Source of the DNA: Boletus sp. NGJ
Taxonomy: Eukaryota > Basidiomycota > Agaricomycetes > Boletales > Boletaceae
Direction: 5' to 3'
Length of the DNA: 64,000 nt
NCBI GenBank assembly: GCA_019096195.1
Contig: JAGTXK010000190.1
Location: forward strand, 186,001-250,000
The notes below the pieces were generated by a model. The model did no database searches, was not told the DNA's origin, and saw only the letters and a list, made by a program, of their open reading frames with translations. Within the stretch, counting starts at the first letter, position 1, and the number at the start of each line of letters is the position of its first letter. The translations under genes and the position numbers were made by a program. Below, piece after piece: positions 46,683-59,500 of the stretch.

Positions 46683-48347
46683 ATGGGTGACTCAACCGGT
46701 AATATATACTTTCCCGGCAGGTCTTCGCGCATCCCCCATTCGAGACAGCCCTCCAACTCGGACGAATCAAATATTCTTCCCCATTTTTTGGCACCTCTCC
46801 CCTGCGAACCCCCATTTTACCCTTATCTCGGTGCTGGCGAAAACGCACAAAATATCAGCGTTCAGTTCATGCACTCCTGTCCCGGTCAGGATAACACTCA
46901 ACTGGACTCTGATATTTTGCAACGACGTCTCATCTTCGATGACGAGAGCCCCTCCATGGCCCCTCATCCCATTGTGTACCCCGAGTCGTCCCAGCGCACC
47001 ACATCGCACGCATTATCGCCCTACGCTAGTGACGCGTCCAAACACCATAATTTCTCTTCTTGCGACCTCTCAACACTGCATATCGCCGATGCGCCACTGC
47101 ATGGGACCCAGACATTCAGGAGAGGCTCCTGGGTAGGTAGCGAGCTACTCCTTTGTTAAAATATCTGACAGATACCCCAGCCCTCCCACGCGCAAACGGG
47201 GTATCCCCCCTGGACGCAGTCGCCCCCGAGGATACCGAGGTCCCCAGCGAGTGAACCGCCCGAGAGCACCTCTGATGAGTCGTATCAAGACTCTGACGTC
47301 GAAGAAGTGACTAGGATGTCCCCGATGATGAATCAGTTCCAGATCCAGTCATCACGGAATGTCGACCTCTCCCCACATCACACATACCGCACCCAGGCAC
47401 TCCAACCGTCCGTCATGACCTTCCAGCTCTCTGAGTCGATGTTGCAGCCCGTTGACGACCCCGAGAACCGACACATGTTGAACCATCTGCTGGATATGAA
47501 CATCGTTGCGGACGACGAGTCAGAGGTCACCCACCCGTCCCCGTCGTCGATTTCTTTCGGAGGCGCAAGGTTACAGGGTCCCGGCATGAGGCTTCAGCGC
47601 GACGGCGAAGTGGTAACCACAACAAGCCAGTTCCGCGTGCCGGTGCCCTCCCCCAACAGTGTCCCATTCCCATTGGCGCACAGCCCCGCGAACTCTCGTG
47701 TCGGCGATCAAAGACCCACCGGTTCCAAGCACCAGAAGAAGTCGAAAATGCACCAATGCGAACAGTGCAAAAAGATGTTCCCTCGGCCAAGCGGCTTGGC
47801 TACGCATATGAATTCCCATTCGGGAGCAAAGCGTATGTCATTTGTACGTCGTCGTCGTCGGGCAACGTGCTAAGTGGTTTCGCGGTTAGCCTACAAATGC
47901 AATGTAGCAAACTGTGACAAGAGCTTTGCTGTCCGGTCGAACGCCAAGCGACACCTACGTACCCATGGGATAAATCCATCCTCGTCCGACATCCTTTCCG
48001 CCCCCCGTTTTGCGGTTGGGTTCGAAGAGCCGATGGTAACGCAGGTCCACGATGCGGGAAAGCAGCCGGCGAGTTATAGATGGATTCCTCACAACCAATC
48101 ACATGAGGGCGAGTGGCATCCTCAAGGGTCATCCTCATCAGCAGCAGGTGGTTCACGTACCGGTCTCACGTTTCAAGTGAGCATGTCTTCGGCGACGTCG
48201 TCCAGTGTGTCGAATGGTTCCGATGATGATTACGATGAAGTTGCGTCTTCGAGCGTTGCCGACACGCAGCAGTACCAGAACGATTATAACAGAGGCACCG
48301 ATGAAGTTTCCGGCACTTATCCGAATTATAGGAAGCACTCTCGATAA
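46683..48347 (+). CDS. C2H2 zinc-finger transcription factor
   Basis: Start CCATGGG at 46683. A long Pro/Ser/Gln-rich N-terminal region (about 300 residues) precedes two adjacent classical fingers: C-x2-C-x12-H-x3-H in CEQCKKMFPRPSGLATHMNSH, then linker SGAKPYKC (the canonical TGEKPYKC type) and CNVANCDKSFAVRSNAKRHLRTH. The linker is split by an intron (AAAGC/GTATGTC to TTAG/CCTACAAATG), and resolving it restores KPYKC. The C-terminal tail is Ser-rich and acidic. It should be a nuclear sequence-specific DNA-binding protein; targets are unknown. It ends 106 bp from the convergent PIG-P gene. Confidence 0.85.
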
Positions 48348-48453
48348 GGTTGCTGAGCAACTTGACAAACGCTCAAACGGTGCGATCAGCTCCCCGTTCC
48401 ATGACACGTTTCACATCGATGATTTCTTGAACAATATGACCATTATCATCCAG

Positions 48454-49099
48454 TTAACCACTATGGCAATTAGACACACTGTATTGCTCTGCATTTATTT
48501 CACCATATTTATCGAGACCGTGTATCACATTTATCTTGGGGCCGTAGAGCACACGATTCACAATGCCGATAGGTATATCATATAACTCTGGAACGACGGT
48601 CGTGTCGGCATACTTGAGGTACGGATTAGGCGTAACGAGGGGCCCTGGAAGATGGCCTTTGTCATCTGGCAAATTGATTAGCTCACGCATTTACCGCGAT
48701 TTGTGCATAGTGCTCGTCGTCTCACCCACTATTGCGCTGACGTCACTAAATGAAGGGGTATGGGTGATCGCGAGAGAAAAGTACACAAGGTATGTAAGGA
48801 GGACGAGGACGATGGAGTATGCGGGGAGGAGCAACGACCATTCACTGTGAGTTATGAGTTTTTTTTCTTTCCTTTGATGGCGGGGTTGCGCACCGGCTTG
48901 GGTACCATTTAACGCCTAGCCAGACGATGTACTCGTCTGGCAGGAGTGCCCAGAGAACATAGACGACGAATAAGACGGACGTCGACGACCAAGCGACGAA
49001 ACCGTAAAATTCGGGAGCCCGGCTGCGGTGTTCGCGGGGCGGGTCGGTGGGAGCTCGCGCGAGGGGTGATACGGGCGACGTTGGCTCCGCGCGTTGCAT
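48454..49099 (-). CDS. GPI19: GPI-N-acetylglucosaminyltransferase subunit PIG-P / GPI19
   Basis: Small ER-membrane subunit of the complex that makes GlcNAc-phosphatidylinositol, the first step of GPI-anchor synthesis. Three exons give 178 aa. RAPEFYGFVAWSSTSVLFVV and YVLWALLPDEYIVWLGVKWY form the first helix and loop; WSLLLPAYSIVLVLLTYLVY is the second helix. The C-terminal region has GHLPGPLVTPNPYLKYADTT. The pair of helices and the YP(S/T)(K/R)xW motif, split by an intron, define the family. The third intron end is CCAG/ATGACAAAGG. It is divergent from the folate gene at 49307, 207 bp apart. Confidence 0.88.
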
Positions 49100-49306
49100 C
49101 GTCTTTTGGACGTTCAGCGGAATCCCCGTGGCGGTTGTATGGCAGTCCTGGGAAGTCGCTCAAGTTGATTGACATCCCACGGTCAACGCCGAGCCACCTT
49201 GTCGGGACCACAGCTGCAGTGCTCACATGGCCCGACCCAGCGCGCTTTCGTCGAGCACACGCTTCTACATCAACCAGTCTGGCTCTCAGAACGCCCTCCC
49301 TCCACC

Positions 49307-50268
49307 ATGTCGATCACGGTCCTCAAATCCGCTAAAAAAGCCCTTCGGACGTCGATGGGCAACAAGCTTCGCGATCTCACACAGTCGGACTTGCAATCTC
49401 AGTGTAGCTATCAGAATTGACGCGTCGGTTGATGACTGATGCGATGATGCGTCGAACAGCAGAGGCGATCGTGGCCAAGGTCGTCGCACTCCCAGCTTTC
49501 AAACGTTCCAAGACAGTCAGCTGCTACTTGAGCATGCCCACCGGAGAGGTGCAGACAACGGCGTTGGTGTCGAATATCCTGGCAGACAATGGTACGAAGG
49601 CATCTCTCTTGCGTCTATGTAGTGCTTTGTGGTATAGCCAAAGGCAGGGAAAGAGTTGTTTGTGCCGAGCCTTGCATCCAAAGATGGACATATGGACTTC
49701 GTGAGGCTGTACGATGACGATGACCTTCGAGCGCTCCCCGCTGGCTTGTGGGGCATCCCTGAGCCTCCGGCAGAATGGAGCAGCGGGAAACGACAGAGTG
49801 GTATGTACATACCTTTACCAACGGTGCCTCGTCTCATCGATAACTGGATCTTGCGTCTTACCAGTCTCGGATGTTTCATGTGAAGACCTTGACTTGATTA
49901 TCCTGCCAGGTCAGCATTATGCCCTCATATTCCACGAGGCAGGGTGATGACCGAATCCCGAATTTGCCCCTTACCCCTTCCGTCGGAAGGCGTCGCATTT
50001 GATTCTTCTCTTTCGCGTTTAGGTCACGGTAAAGGTTATTACGACCGTTTCATCTCTTCCTATGTCAACAACGCCGCCAAACGACCGCGACCTCTTTTGG
50101 GTAGTTCATTATTACGTTCTCTCGACGTGGTACTCAACAGATTTGTCAGTTGCGTTGTCTCTCCAACAACAGTTACTGGAGGCAGGGCAAGTCCCAATGA
50201 CAGACCACGATTGGAAGTTAGATATGATCATAACGCCAAAGGACATTATTACCCAGGGGACCTCGTAA
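49307..50268 (+). CDS. 5-formyltetrahydrofolate cyclo-ligase
   Basis: ATP-dependent conversion of 5-formyl-THF to 5,10-methenyl-THF in one-carbon metabolism. MSITVLKSAKKALRTSMGNK, then SEAIVAKVVALPAFKRSKTV, YLSMPTGEVQTTALVSNILAD, GLWGIPEP, LDLIILPG, VAFDSSLSRLGHGKGYYDRF (the family signature, nucleotide and folate site) and LDMIITP follow in order. The first intron was resolved with donor CAGT/GTAGCT and acceptor AACAG/CAGAGG, which restores Q-S-E-A-I. It has about five introns. Its stop is 107 bp from the stop of the convergent RAD51-like gene. Confidence 0.9.
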
Positions 50269-50375
50269 TCGTATAGGTTTATTATCCTGAGCAGGGTCCC
50301 TCACAAATTCAACCATTCCATATCCGCTATGAGCCTTCCTGGATCGTGCCATGCATCAATTGGTTGGCATATTAC

Positions 50376-51682
50376 TTACACGGTAATTGTGCTCACTAGC
50401 GCGTAATTCTCTTGTGAGGCATCATGTAGGCGTTGAGCACTTGGGGAGGAGAGAAGGCGTAGAACTCTGGAACGGAATGAGTACACGACACCTGAATTGA
50501 AGTGGAATCACATTACCCTGCCACTCTTGAATGTGGTATGATCACAAGACGATACGATCGTCCAGAAGGCAGGTAGTCAGGTCCTGAGAAAGTTTAGCTT
50601 GCTTCAGCCTGCAATCTGCATCGATCAAGAGATAGGAACCTAGTTGAGGCATCATTACGGCCTTTGCTCCAGTGTCGAAAGTGGCCGCTGATCCGTCTGC
50701 ACTGAGCATTTTGGTTGCCATTTGCGAGGTAACGATGATCTGGTGGATACGTAAGTCCCTTACTCTGAGGGGAAACCGTGTTCGCCTACAGTCAAATTAT
50801 TGGATACACATGCTTGAAGAAGGGTTTGTCGGATAACAGCCAGTAATGCTGTCCTCCTTGACGGAGTAAGATCCGAGTGCGATTGGAAAGGGAAAGAAAT
50901 TGAATTGAGAACAAGCAGCCCCGTCTTCGATCAATCAGCTCGCTAAAACGCGGTTGTAAATTTGAAATACCCACTGTCGGACGGAGCTCCGCAAGGAGGT
51001 TATGCATAAGTATTAGGAGGTCCGGTAATGTGTGAAACCGAGCATAGCGTATCAATTCTTGGCTGTAGGGTGAGGCCGAACCTACGAAAGAAAATTTTTG
51101 ACTCGTCCTTGCATCAATTGAGCACATGAATTACCTGCGAGCACCCCGGAAATGGCCTTCGGGCTTGTCATGCCCTGCATATCTAGCATGCGACGACTTA
51201 ACGCTATGAAAGCAGGGAGGCGTTACAAAATACCTCACCAACAAATATGACGCCCTCTTCAGCCTCCACAAAAGTCCGCACGAAATCTAATGCAAGAGAC
51301 TCTTTGAAACTGCCTGGTGGACCTGATATTTCCAATATGTGGCCTCGTGGGAGCCCACCTCCGAGGATTTTATTCACAGCAAGGTAGCTGCATTTCGAAA
51401 TGCTTGTACGAGACAACGAGGCTACCGACTGGCTCAAGGGTATCTCCTTTGGAGCTTGCGTCGCGCTGATCAAAGCTTGGGAGTCCGTAATACCGATACC
51501 TAGTTCTTGGTACACAGAAATTTGAGTTAGGGAATAGCAAAGCCCTCTGAGACATTCTCACCTTTGGACAAGGTTTCTGCAGAAACACCCGCAAGTTCGT
51601 CGACCGTTTCGTACCCGGCACGTCTCAAGGCCACTTGCGTGGATGGGGGGAGTGAGGAACAATAGAACAGACTCCTGGGCAT
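50376..51682 (-). CDS. RAD51 paralogue (RAD51C-like recombination mediator)
   Basis: Spliced protein with an N-terminal helix-hairpin-helix (LPPSTQVALRRAGYETVDELAGVSAETLS), linker, then the RecA core: NKILGGGLPRGHILEISGPP, GSFKESLALDFVRTF (Walker A), GVIFVDMQG, LLVLNSISFPFQ (Walker B region), IIVTSQMATKMLSADGSAAT, AVMMPQLG and YRLVIIPHSRVAGVLRLLSS. The exon joins near 51230, 51070, 50940, 50740 and 50590 all keep frame and recover RAD51C motifs. Walker A is unusual: F replaces the last Gly and E the Thr of GxxGxGKT, so ATP hydrolysis may be weak. It should act in RAD51 filament assembly in homologous recombination. RAD51C is the best guess among the paralogues. Confidence 0.75.
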
Positions 51683-52039
51683 GCTGCTCTTACTACATCC
51701 TATTTTAACTCAAGATAGACGCAAGATAAGGGGGCTAGACGAGAGCGTCGTGGCGTCTTACCTGGGCGAAAAAATCTGGGGTGCGCAATGCGGCCAACGT
51801 CGCCGACGTTCAGGGGTCCATCTGAATCAGAGGGATAAGCTGCATGGAAAAATCAACGGCACGTGACCTTGACGCGTCGGATAAATTAGGGTGGGACATG
51901 CGTGGGGACCTTCCCGCGTGTTTTTCTTCTCGTCTTCGTCCGCCAGTTTTGCTTCACGCCTTTTCACCAGTCTCGCTCAGTTTCTTCGGCATATTTTGTT
52001 TGATTCTCCTCCTTTCTTTTCGTTTGGTAATCCTAAAAA
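51683..52039. promoter_or_regulatory. Divergent promoter region, RAD51 paralogue / RRM gene
   Basis: 357 bp between the two ATGs, with a CT-rich leader before 52040. No specific binding site is identified. Confidence 0.4.
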
Positions 52040-53721
52040 ATGAATCGCGACACACACTCCGATATCTTTGATCAAACAACACGCCCCGGTAAGTTTCAGT
52101 GATTTAGTGCATCTCGGATGAGAGGGTATCAATACAGTTCTCGGTCTAAAAGCAAATCTCAAGACATGTGGTGAGAAGATGTGATAGTTGACCCCAATCG
52201 ATGGGCTCATCCCGTCATTAGGCCAGCTCCGACAACCTCAAGATCGCTATAACGAACCGACGATGCACGCCGAAGTTCCTGGAAAGAACAAGGGAGTGGA
52301 GTCCACGACACATGGCGACATCTCTTACCTCGTTTCCATCAGGGACTCGCAGGAAGATTACGGTCGTCGCGCCGAGAACCAAAAGCAAGTATTCTGAGTC
52401 GGTTCAGAATATTCTGCTGGGACTGATTCGTGTATGCGTTTTAAAGCTCTGTTTTATGCTCTGCTCAGTCCGCAACGAACCCCCGTACAAATCGTTCAAA
52501 TGGAGACCTGCGTCGGAATCTCTACGTACTCGGGCTACCATTCGACCTCACAAAGTGGGATCTATTGTCCGCGCAAACGTATAAATTCCAATGTTCTTGT
52601 TCATCTCTAGGTCCGAGTTCGCCAAGATCTTCGAACCCTATGGAACTGTGACCCACGCCGTCATTCTGGCCACATTGGACACCGCTTCTCGTCGGCGCGG
52701 CTTTATTGTAATGTCAACCCATCAAGAAGCCAAGGTAGCGATGGATACATTATCGCGCACTCAGATAAAGTTCTTGTTCAGCCCTCTTGCCATTGAATCC
52801 CTCCTTAATATCCTCCTCAGGGGGCATATGCTTGATGTCTCGTGGGCGGTAGTCCAACGTTCCCAAGGTCCTGTGCCTCAGTATGGCTTAGCGTCGTCTG
52901 ACTGGTTTCTACCATAGGTTTCTTAGATGGAGCGGATCGCACGATGATGCTCGCCATCTCCACACCTTCTATTTCCGAACCAGATGGGCCTTATTCCATT
53001 GGCGGCGGATCAGAGGACCAGATAATCAATCCCTGGGAAATTACACACATACCGACCTCGAAACTGCTGGTGTCCAATTTATCTACCATACTGTTCACAC
53101 AGGTCTCAGACTTGCACCCCCTTTTTTATCCGTTTGGGCCTGTCAAGGAAATCAAGATTATCAGATCGTCGCCTGTCGGTCCCCTAGATACAACCGTCAC
53201 GGCTACGGTTGAATACGTGAATGTTTCGAGTGCTCAAGAAGCGAAGGAGGCATTACAATTCCAGTCGTATGCTGGTCATCCTATCGAGACTCACTTTATT
53301 TCCGACGCAGGGACGCAGACGCACACAAGACCATCTCCGTTCTTCTCTGGGTCACTTTCGGGGCACGGAAAATCGTCTGATATCGGTCTCAACCCATTCG
53401 CAATTCCCTTTAATATTGGCTCACGCTTCACCGCGGGAGGTCAGATGCACCACTCTCGCTACAGCGCAACAATCCCAAGTGGACTACCTAGCGACGCCCC
53501 TCTTGCTCCACAACCTTTTCCAGCGCACATGAGGCCGTACATGACGGATGCTATCTCTAGGTCTAGTTCTGTGATGAGTTCGACGTAAGTAATTCGTGCT
53601 AACGTCAATATTCCTTTGTCGACATAATGTTAGCTGGAGCTATGATGGTCGTCCGCTCAGGCCATTGCGCCCATCGCACTCGTCTCTCAGCCGTGCCAAC
53701 ACCTATACCTCGTACGCTTAG
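52040..53721 (+). CDS. RNA-binding protein with two RRM-like domains
   Basis: Starts MNRDTHSDIFDQTT. The first RRM is well formed: RNP2 NLYVLGLPFDL, EFAKIFEPYGTVTHAVILAT, RNP1-like RRGFIVMSTHQEAKVAMDTL and GHMLDVSWAVVQRS. A second, divergent RRM follows: KLLVSNLSTILFTQVSDLHP, FYPFGPVKEIKII, VEYVNVSSAQEAKEALQF. A Ser/Pro-rich tail ends SLSRANTYTSYA after a last intron (GTAAGT...TTAG). It has five or six introns. It should bind single-stranded RNA or DNA; no specific pathway is evident. The disordered tail and tandem RRM layout recall fungal MSSP/NRD-like regulators, but this is not firm. Confidence 0.75.
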
Positions 53722-54747
53722 GGCTATCGAGCATGGCCAGCAGAATTCCGCACGTCCGTCAAGATGCTTTCATGCTCGCCGCAGTAACATTCGAAAAACC
53801 TCGCTTCCACCTCGTTCGTCGCGCGATAACTTCAAGCCCGATTCCACCTACTACATTACCTTCTCGGTGTGATAATATGGAATCATGTATATTCTTTTGT
53901 ATAACTCGGGACTATGCACTTGTATAATCGACTGTACCCTTTAATTGTATGTATGCTTGTATGGTTCTGGATATACGTTTCAATGCGAAGCGGAGTCCAC
54001 CATATCCCTGACTCACGGAACATCACCTGGACCAAACATCTTGTTTGATTCACCTGCTTTGGTGAGCACATGTGATGGGCTGAAGTGGAGTTGGCTTGAA
54101 AGAAATGCCAATTGTACGTCTGGGCTCTGAATCGGAGAGCTAATCAACGAAGGGTCGAGATCACCGACACGAGCACGGCTTGGATTCCGCGCTTTGTAAC
54201 CGGTGCACTCAGGGGCTGATGACATCGGGTGTATACACCGATCGTCAAGCCGGTGGTCGTTGAGCGTGGGCAGCAAGTCGTCGTAATTTTTTTGTACCGG
54301 CGAAAGGGGGGTACTGATGCACGGTCTTTGGAATATGAGGGATAATACCTATAAGTAGGATATCTGGCTGATTTCGTTCTTGCATGTTCATGTCGGCGCT
54401 GGCTACCGCGATCGTTCCGAAAACTTGTCCACCAGCAGGCTCGCAGGAGTCTACTAACGTACACACCGACATCAATCGTTCAGCGTCAAGGATGTATAGG
54501 CAAACAGACCCCCCGAAAAAAGAACCTCGTTTTTGAAATGGTTGGTCAAGGTAAGTGTCTGCCACGAAAGTAAAGGATACAAAAAGGAACTGCACTGCAC
54601 TATTGGTCCGACGACGGAAACAACTGCGTGCGTGTTTTTATCTGTGTCTGCGAACTAAAGTAGGAGGAAAGCTATGAAGCGACAAGATTATCTCGTTGAG
54701 GTAACGGGTAGGCCCTCAATCGAAGATTCATCCGTGACGTGAGGACA
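53722..54747. other. Intergenic with unresolved minus-strand frames
   Basis: Minus-strand frames between 54016 and 54600 (with VFGTIAVASADMN and CTGYKARNPSRARVGDLD) look partly protein-like, but no start, splice set or family could be established. Confidence 0.3.
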
Positions 54748-56360
54748 TTAGAAAAGGTGAGCAAGAAGCGTGATAACGAGGACGCCAGCTACGAGGACGC
54801 AGTGCATGCCATTTCCACCGGAGAACGAGCTCGCCCCGTTAAGGAGGGTTGAGGCATTGGAGAAAGCGATGGACGGCGTATCTAAGGTCGAGTTAGGACC
54901 GTAGACGTAAGAGGTAATTCCAGGACCAGGGGCCGTGGTGTCGTTACATTGCACAGATACGGACTGGAAGAGGGCGTAGAAGTGGCCTGGCCAATCGTGA
55001 GCGCTGGTGACGAAACGTAAATGGTACAACGTACCAGCTGAAATATAATCGGGGTTCGCCCAGTCGATCAGACCTCCACCCCATATAACAGTGCCCTCAG
55101 GTTCTGAAGAGACACCAGCGGCCCAGAGGCTATGCGATCAGTCATGAGTTTCAATCAGCCCAATCTATTCTTAGGAAGGCGTACCTGAGCTGGATGCGGC
55201 TAGGGGTGTTGGGGAACTGGCTGACGCCGGTAACGTTGTTGATGGTATCAGCAGCTAATATGGTCCGCGTGATGTTGCCGTCGACCAGGAAAGTCAAGGA
55301 GTCAGGTGTCCAGTCGATCTGAGTAATGGCAACTATGAATATCACAAGGCATTGCTGGCACGTCAAGAGGGACGCACGGTATAATCGTGCCAGGTGGCAT
55401 ATGTATCTGTGAGGCCGGTCTCGGTGACACCGTTGGTAACGGAAGCTGCGAGGCTCGTTTGTGAACAGAGAGGAGGGAATGATCGGCAAGCTTACGGATA
55501 TCAGCTTGCCAAAAGTAGTTGGTTTGACCTTGGGTGGTTGTGTTGCCCGGGAACTCCCAATCGATTTCGTCTTTGATGCTGCTCATGGTAATGAATGCAG
55601 TGACGACACCAGCCCAACGGCCGGTTTTCACTGCGAAATGCGAGTCAGATAAGACGGAGGAAATGGCAGAGTGAACATACATCGAGCAGTGATTGTGCCA
55701 TAATGGACATAGCGGGTGGAAGACAGTAAACTACCACTTTGCTCGGTAAGGGTGAGAACAATGGCAGCCTCCCCGTCTGAGGTTGTATTGAGGATGGAAC
55801 CTTCCTGGAGTACCCAGTCTGCATGAAGGCAGTGTGAATTTAATTCTCTGTGAATTCAAGTTGGACGTACCATATTCGCTTGCATTACCATCGAAGTAGG
55901 TATAATTAGAGAGGATGCGGGAGGTGTCGGAGAGAGTATACTGGCGGTGAAAGTGAGTACCAAACTTGTCGTGTTAGGTACTTTTTCTTACGTTGGCACT
56001 CTGACAAACGGGATTGGGCTCGCAGGAGGTGAGGGAGTAGGAACTAAGGGGATCGCACCCTCCTAGGCAATACTACTGCGGATGAGCACGGCAAATAGAG
56101 GAGAAACCGGTGGGACCGACATAGCCATTTCCGCAAAAACCATATTCACCTGATTGGTTGATGAGTAAATAACGACGATATCAGATAACGAGCTTACTGC
56201 AGCAGGGGTAGTCAGACGAGCAATGACTGGTGATGTTACTAAGGAGGTGATCATCAATCAACGGACGATATTAATGGGAAGAAGAATACCAAGTTGCGCC
56301 TTGAGCGGCAAATGTTGTGGGCAGCACCGACGCGAGGAGGAGGGGAAGGAGCACAAGCAT
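54748..56360 (-). CDS. GPI-anchored CRH-like GH16 cell-wall transglycosylase
   Basis: Signal peptide MLVLLPLLLASVLPTTFAAQ. It is followed by a Cys-rich chitin-binding-like segment (CSSDYPCCSGEYGFCGNGYV, GGCDPLSSYSLTSCEPNPVC) and the GH16 domain with catalytic DEIDWEFPG (two Glu around Asp) and IDWTPDSLTFLVDG, WANPDY. The tail ends in a hydrophobic GPI-addition signal (VLVAGVLVITLLAHLF). This is the layout of yeast Crh1/Utr2-type enzymes that join chitin to beta-glucan in the wall. About nine short introns occur; the joins around 56225-56290 and 56080-56200 are the least certain. It is divergent from MSH6, 236 bp apart. Confidence 0.85.
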
Positions 56361-56596
56361 AAAGGAGAGTCTGCCAAACGAAAGTGGGGTTGGAGAGAGT
56401 AACTGAAACAAATGACAAATGGGGCCTCTTGCCAGTGAGGGTCCTGTCCCTGCTCTTATCAAAGAACATAATTTTAATACATAAAAATATTTCCTCAATG
56501 TACGTTCCATATTTGGTTACTGTACAAACATGCCACAACGACGCGACAAAATTATCCCGCGTCCCAGCGCGCTCACTGTCGCGTTCAGCGTCCAAT

Positions 56597-59500
56597 ATGC
56601 CGTCGCAAAAAGCACCAGAAAAACGGTTGTCGTCAGAGAACATGAAACAACGGAGTCTCATGAACTTCTTTGGCAAGCCCGGTGCCAACTCTACAAAACC
56701 TGCTGGCGCGTCCACATTAGCGTCCACTCCACCGTCCAAGTCGGTATCATCGAGACCTGTGTGCTCCCAGCTGGCGGGTGGTCCTGTGTCGTCCGACATT
56801 GAGAGCAGCGTCAAAGACACCCCTCCAACGAGCGAGCCCATCGACGTGGACATGCTCTCGGATGAGCAGGGAGTCAAGTCCGCGGTTAGGGCCAAGTCGG
56901 TATGCTCGCCAGGTTTCTACCACCTCACTCCTCCGTTTCACTTCTATCTCACAGACGCGCCACAAGCGCAAGATTCTCATCGCTGATTCCGACGACGACC
57001 AGGACGAAAATGCAAACACACTCGGTAAATCTCCTGTATACCGCACCTCTTCTCCCGAATATCGTGAGAGGTCATCCCCTTCCCGAGGTTAATGTCTCAT
57101 GTCGCCTTGCCGAGAGCACACCTGACAGACTGCATATATCCTAGGTCGGACCAAAAAGCCGCGCATGGCAATATTGTCATCTGATGAAGAGCAAGGCGAC
57201 GTCCCTTCATTTGGATCACGATTGTCAAGGTTCAAGAAGTCCCCGGTCAAACGTTGTGTGTGCATGTCCAGTGCTCTGCTATTCGTGTCATGCTCATTTT
57301 CATCTGTTAGCACGGTCATCCCACCCCAGTTCTCCAGTCGACGCCGACTTCATCGTCCCTGATGACTTTGATGAGGAACCACGCGGCCGTTCCTCATCTT
57401 GTGCGTTGTCCCGGAGGAGTTCCTCTGCACGGTCATCTGGACGTTCCTCCTATCATGAGGATGAGGATGAGGACGAGCCCAAGACAAAAAGATCGGCTCC
57501 CGGACGTCCCACCGTCAAAAAAGCACCCACCGAGAATTCCAGTGCCGGCAATGTGACCTCCCTTTTCTTGACTGCGGCCGAGCAGCGCACTCAGGAGAAG
57601 AAGATTGAGAAGAAATCTGCGGAGGATCCGTTCAGTTTCTTATCAGATGTTAGAGATGTAAGTCTTCTCTGCCATAGGTTTTTTTCTGCCTAATATCGTT
57701 TGTAGAAGGATGGTGTACGTCCAGGTGAACCCGGGTACGATCCTCGCACTCTGTACATCCCCAAAAAAGTATGGGTCGAATTCACTCCATTTGAGAAGCA
57801 GGTGGGTCACTTTCAAGTGTATGTGACGTATGTCTCTAACCACGATTTCCTCCTAGTTCTGGGAGGTACGATCTTGGAATACTCCTGTGCATGCACTAAT
57901 GCTTATGTTGTCAGATTAAGCAAAATCATTTTGATACGGTGCCCTATCCTTCTTTTCCTGATCTGTCAGAATGACTGAACCATTCTTTAAGATCCTGTTT
58001 TTCCAGAAAGGGTGGAGTGATTTCTTCCCTTTCCCTTTAAATTGCTGAACTGTACCCATCAATTTCCAGGAAATTCTTGGAGGTGTGTGTGAGATGGGTA
58101 GGTGCATTATTTAAGCTGACATATCCACAGTTGTATGAAGAAGATGCACGTATCGGTCACAGGGAGTTTGACTTAAAGCTCACACACCGAGTGAAGATGT
58201 CAATGGTGTGTACATTCCTGGTAAATTAATGTATAGTTTTTATAGGAAATTTTGTAGGTTGGCGTTCCTGAAACATCTTTCAATTTCTGGGCTGCGTAAG
58301 TGTTGCTTGAGTGAGGCATATAACAACTGAGGACTTAGTGATCACATAGCAAATTTCTTGCAAAAGGTGAAGACAGTCTTCCCCAACGGACCATTTAGCT
58401 GAACCCACGAGCAGGCTACAAGGTTGGTCGGGTTGATCAATCAGAAACCGCTCTTGGCGCAGAAATGCGCGTGGCTAAATCGAAAGGTAAACCTACTGCG
58501 GACAAAGGCAAGGAGAAAATTGTGCGGAGGTGTGTTGTGGCCCGACGTCAACTTCGATTGGTTTTGACCCGCCAACAGAGAGCTCAACAAAGTCTATACA
58601 AATGGAACCCTCGTCGACGAGGAACTCCTCACCGACGAACAAGCCGGTCATTGCATCTCCATTCGCGAGGATCTTGATGCCAAAAAAGGTAGTAACTTTG
58701 GCATTTGTGTGTTGGACAGTGCGACGTCACAGTTCAATCTGAGTTCCTTCGACGACGATGTTTGCTTCACAAAATTGGAGACTTTGATCAGGCAGCTGCG
58801 GCCAAAGGAGGTGATCTTTACCAAGGTAGTACCCCTCTCCTTGTACCTCTGCTGTTGAAGTGTTGCTTATTGGCATGGGCGCCCAAGGGCAACTTGTCCG
58901 TGGCGACAGTACGCCTTCTGAAAGCTATCTTGCCGTCATCGTGCCTCTGGACAAGTCTTCGTGATGTTGAAGGCTTCACATATGAACAGACTTTCATAGA
59001 GCTAAATAATATGTTCTCCGGAAATGAGGACGTATCCATGGACGAGGACGGCCTACTCAACGAGGCTGTACCAACCAGCATCCGAGACATGGCTGGCTGT
59101 AAGCCCGCTATAGAGGCACTCGGGGCAATGGCGTGGTATCTCCGCCAACTCAATATCGACAAAGATTTGTTGACTATGAAGAACTTCAATATCTACGACC
59201 CTATGAAAAGGGGACGGAATCTGGTTCTGGATGGCCAAACTCTTAGCCACATTGAGGTAATGGGATGAAATTCGTTTCGCTTGGCAGCAGCTCACGGGTT
59301 TGAGCAGGTATTACAAAATAATGAAGGTACAGATGAAGGGTCACTGCACAAACTACTGAGTAGGTGTATCACCCCGTTCGGTATGTCCATCGCTGCTTTT
59401 AGTTTTCTTGTGCTTCGATGTAACATCCGCCGGATAGGGAAGAGACTCTTTAGAATATGGCTTTGTGTTCCTTTGCGTGATGCGAAAGACATCAATGATC

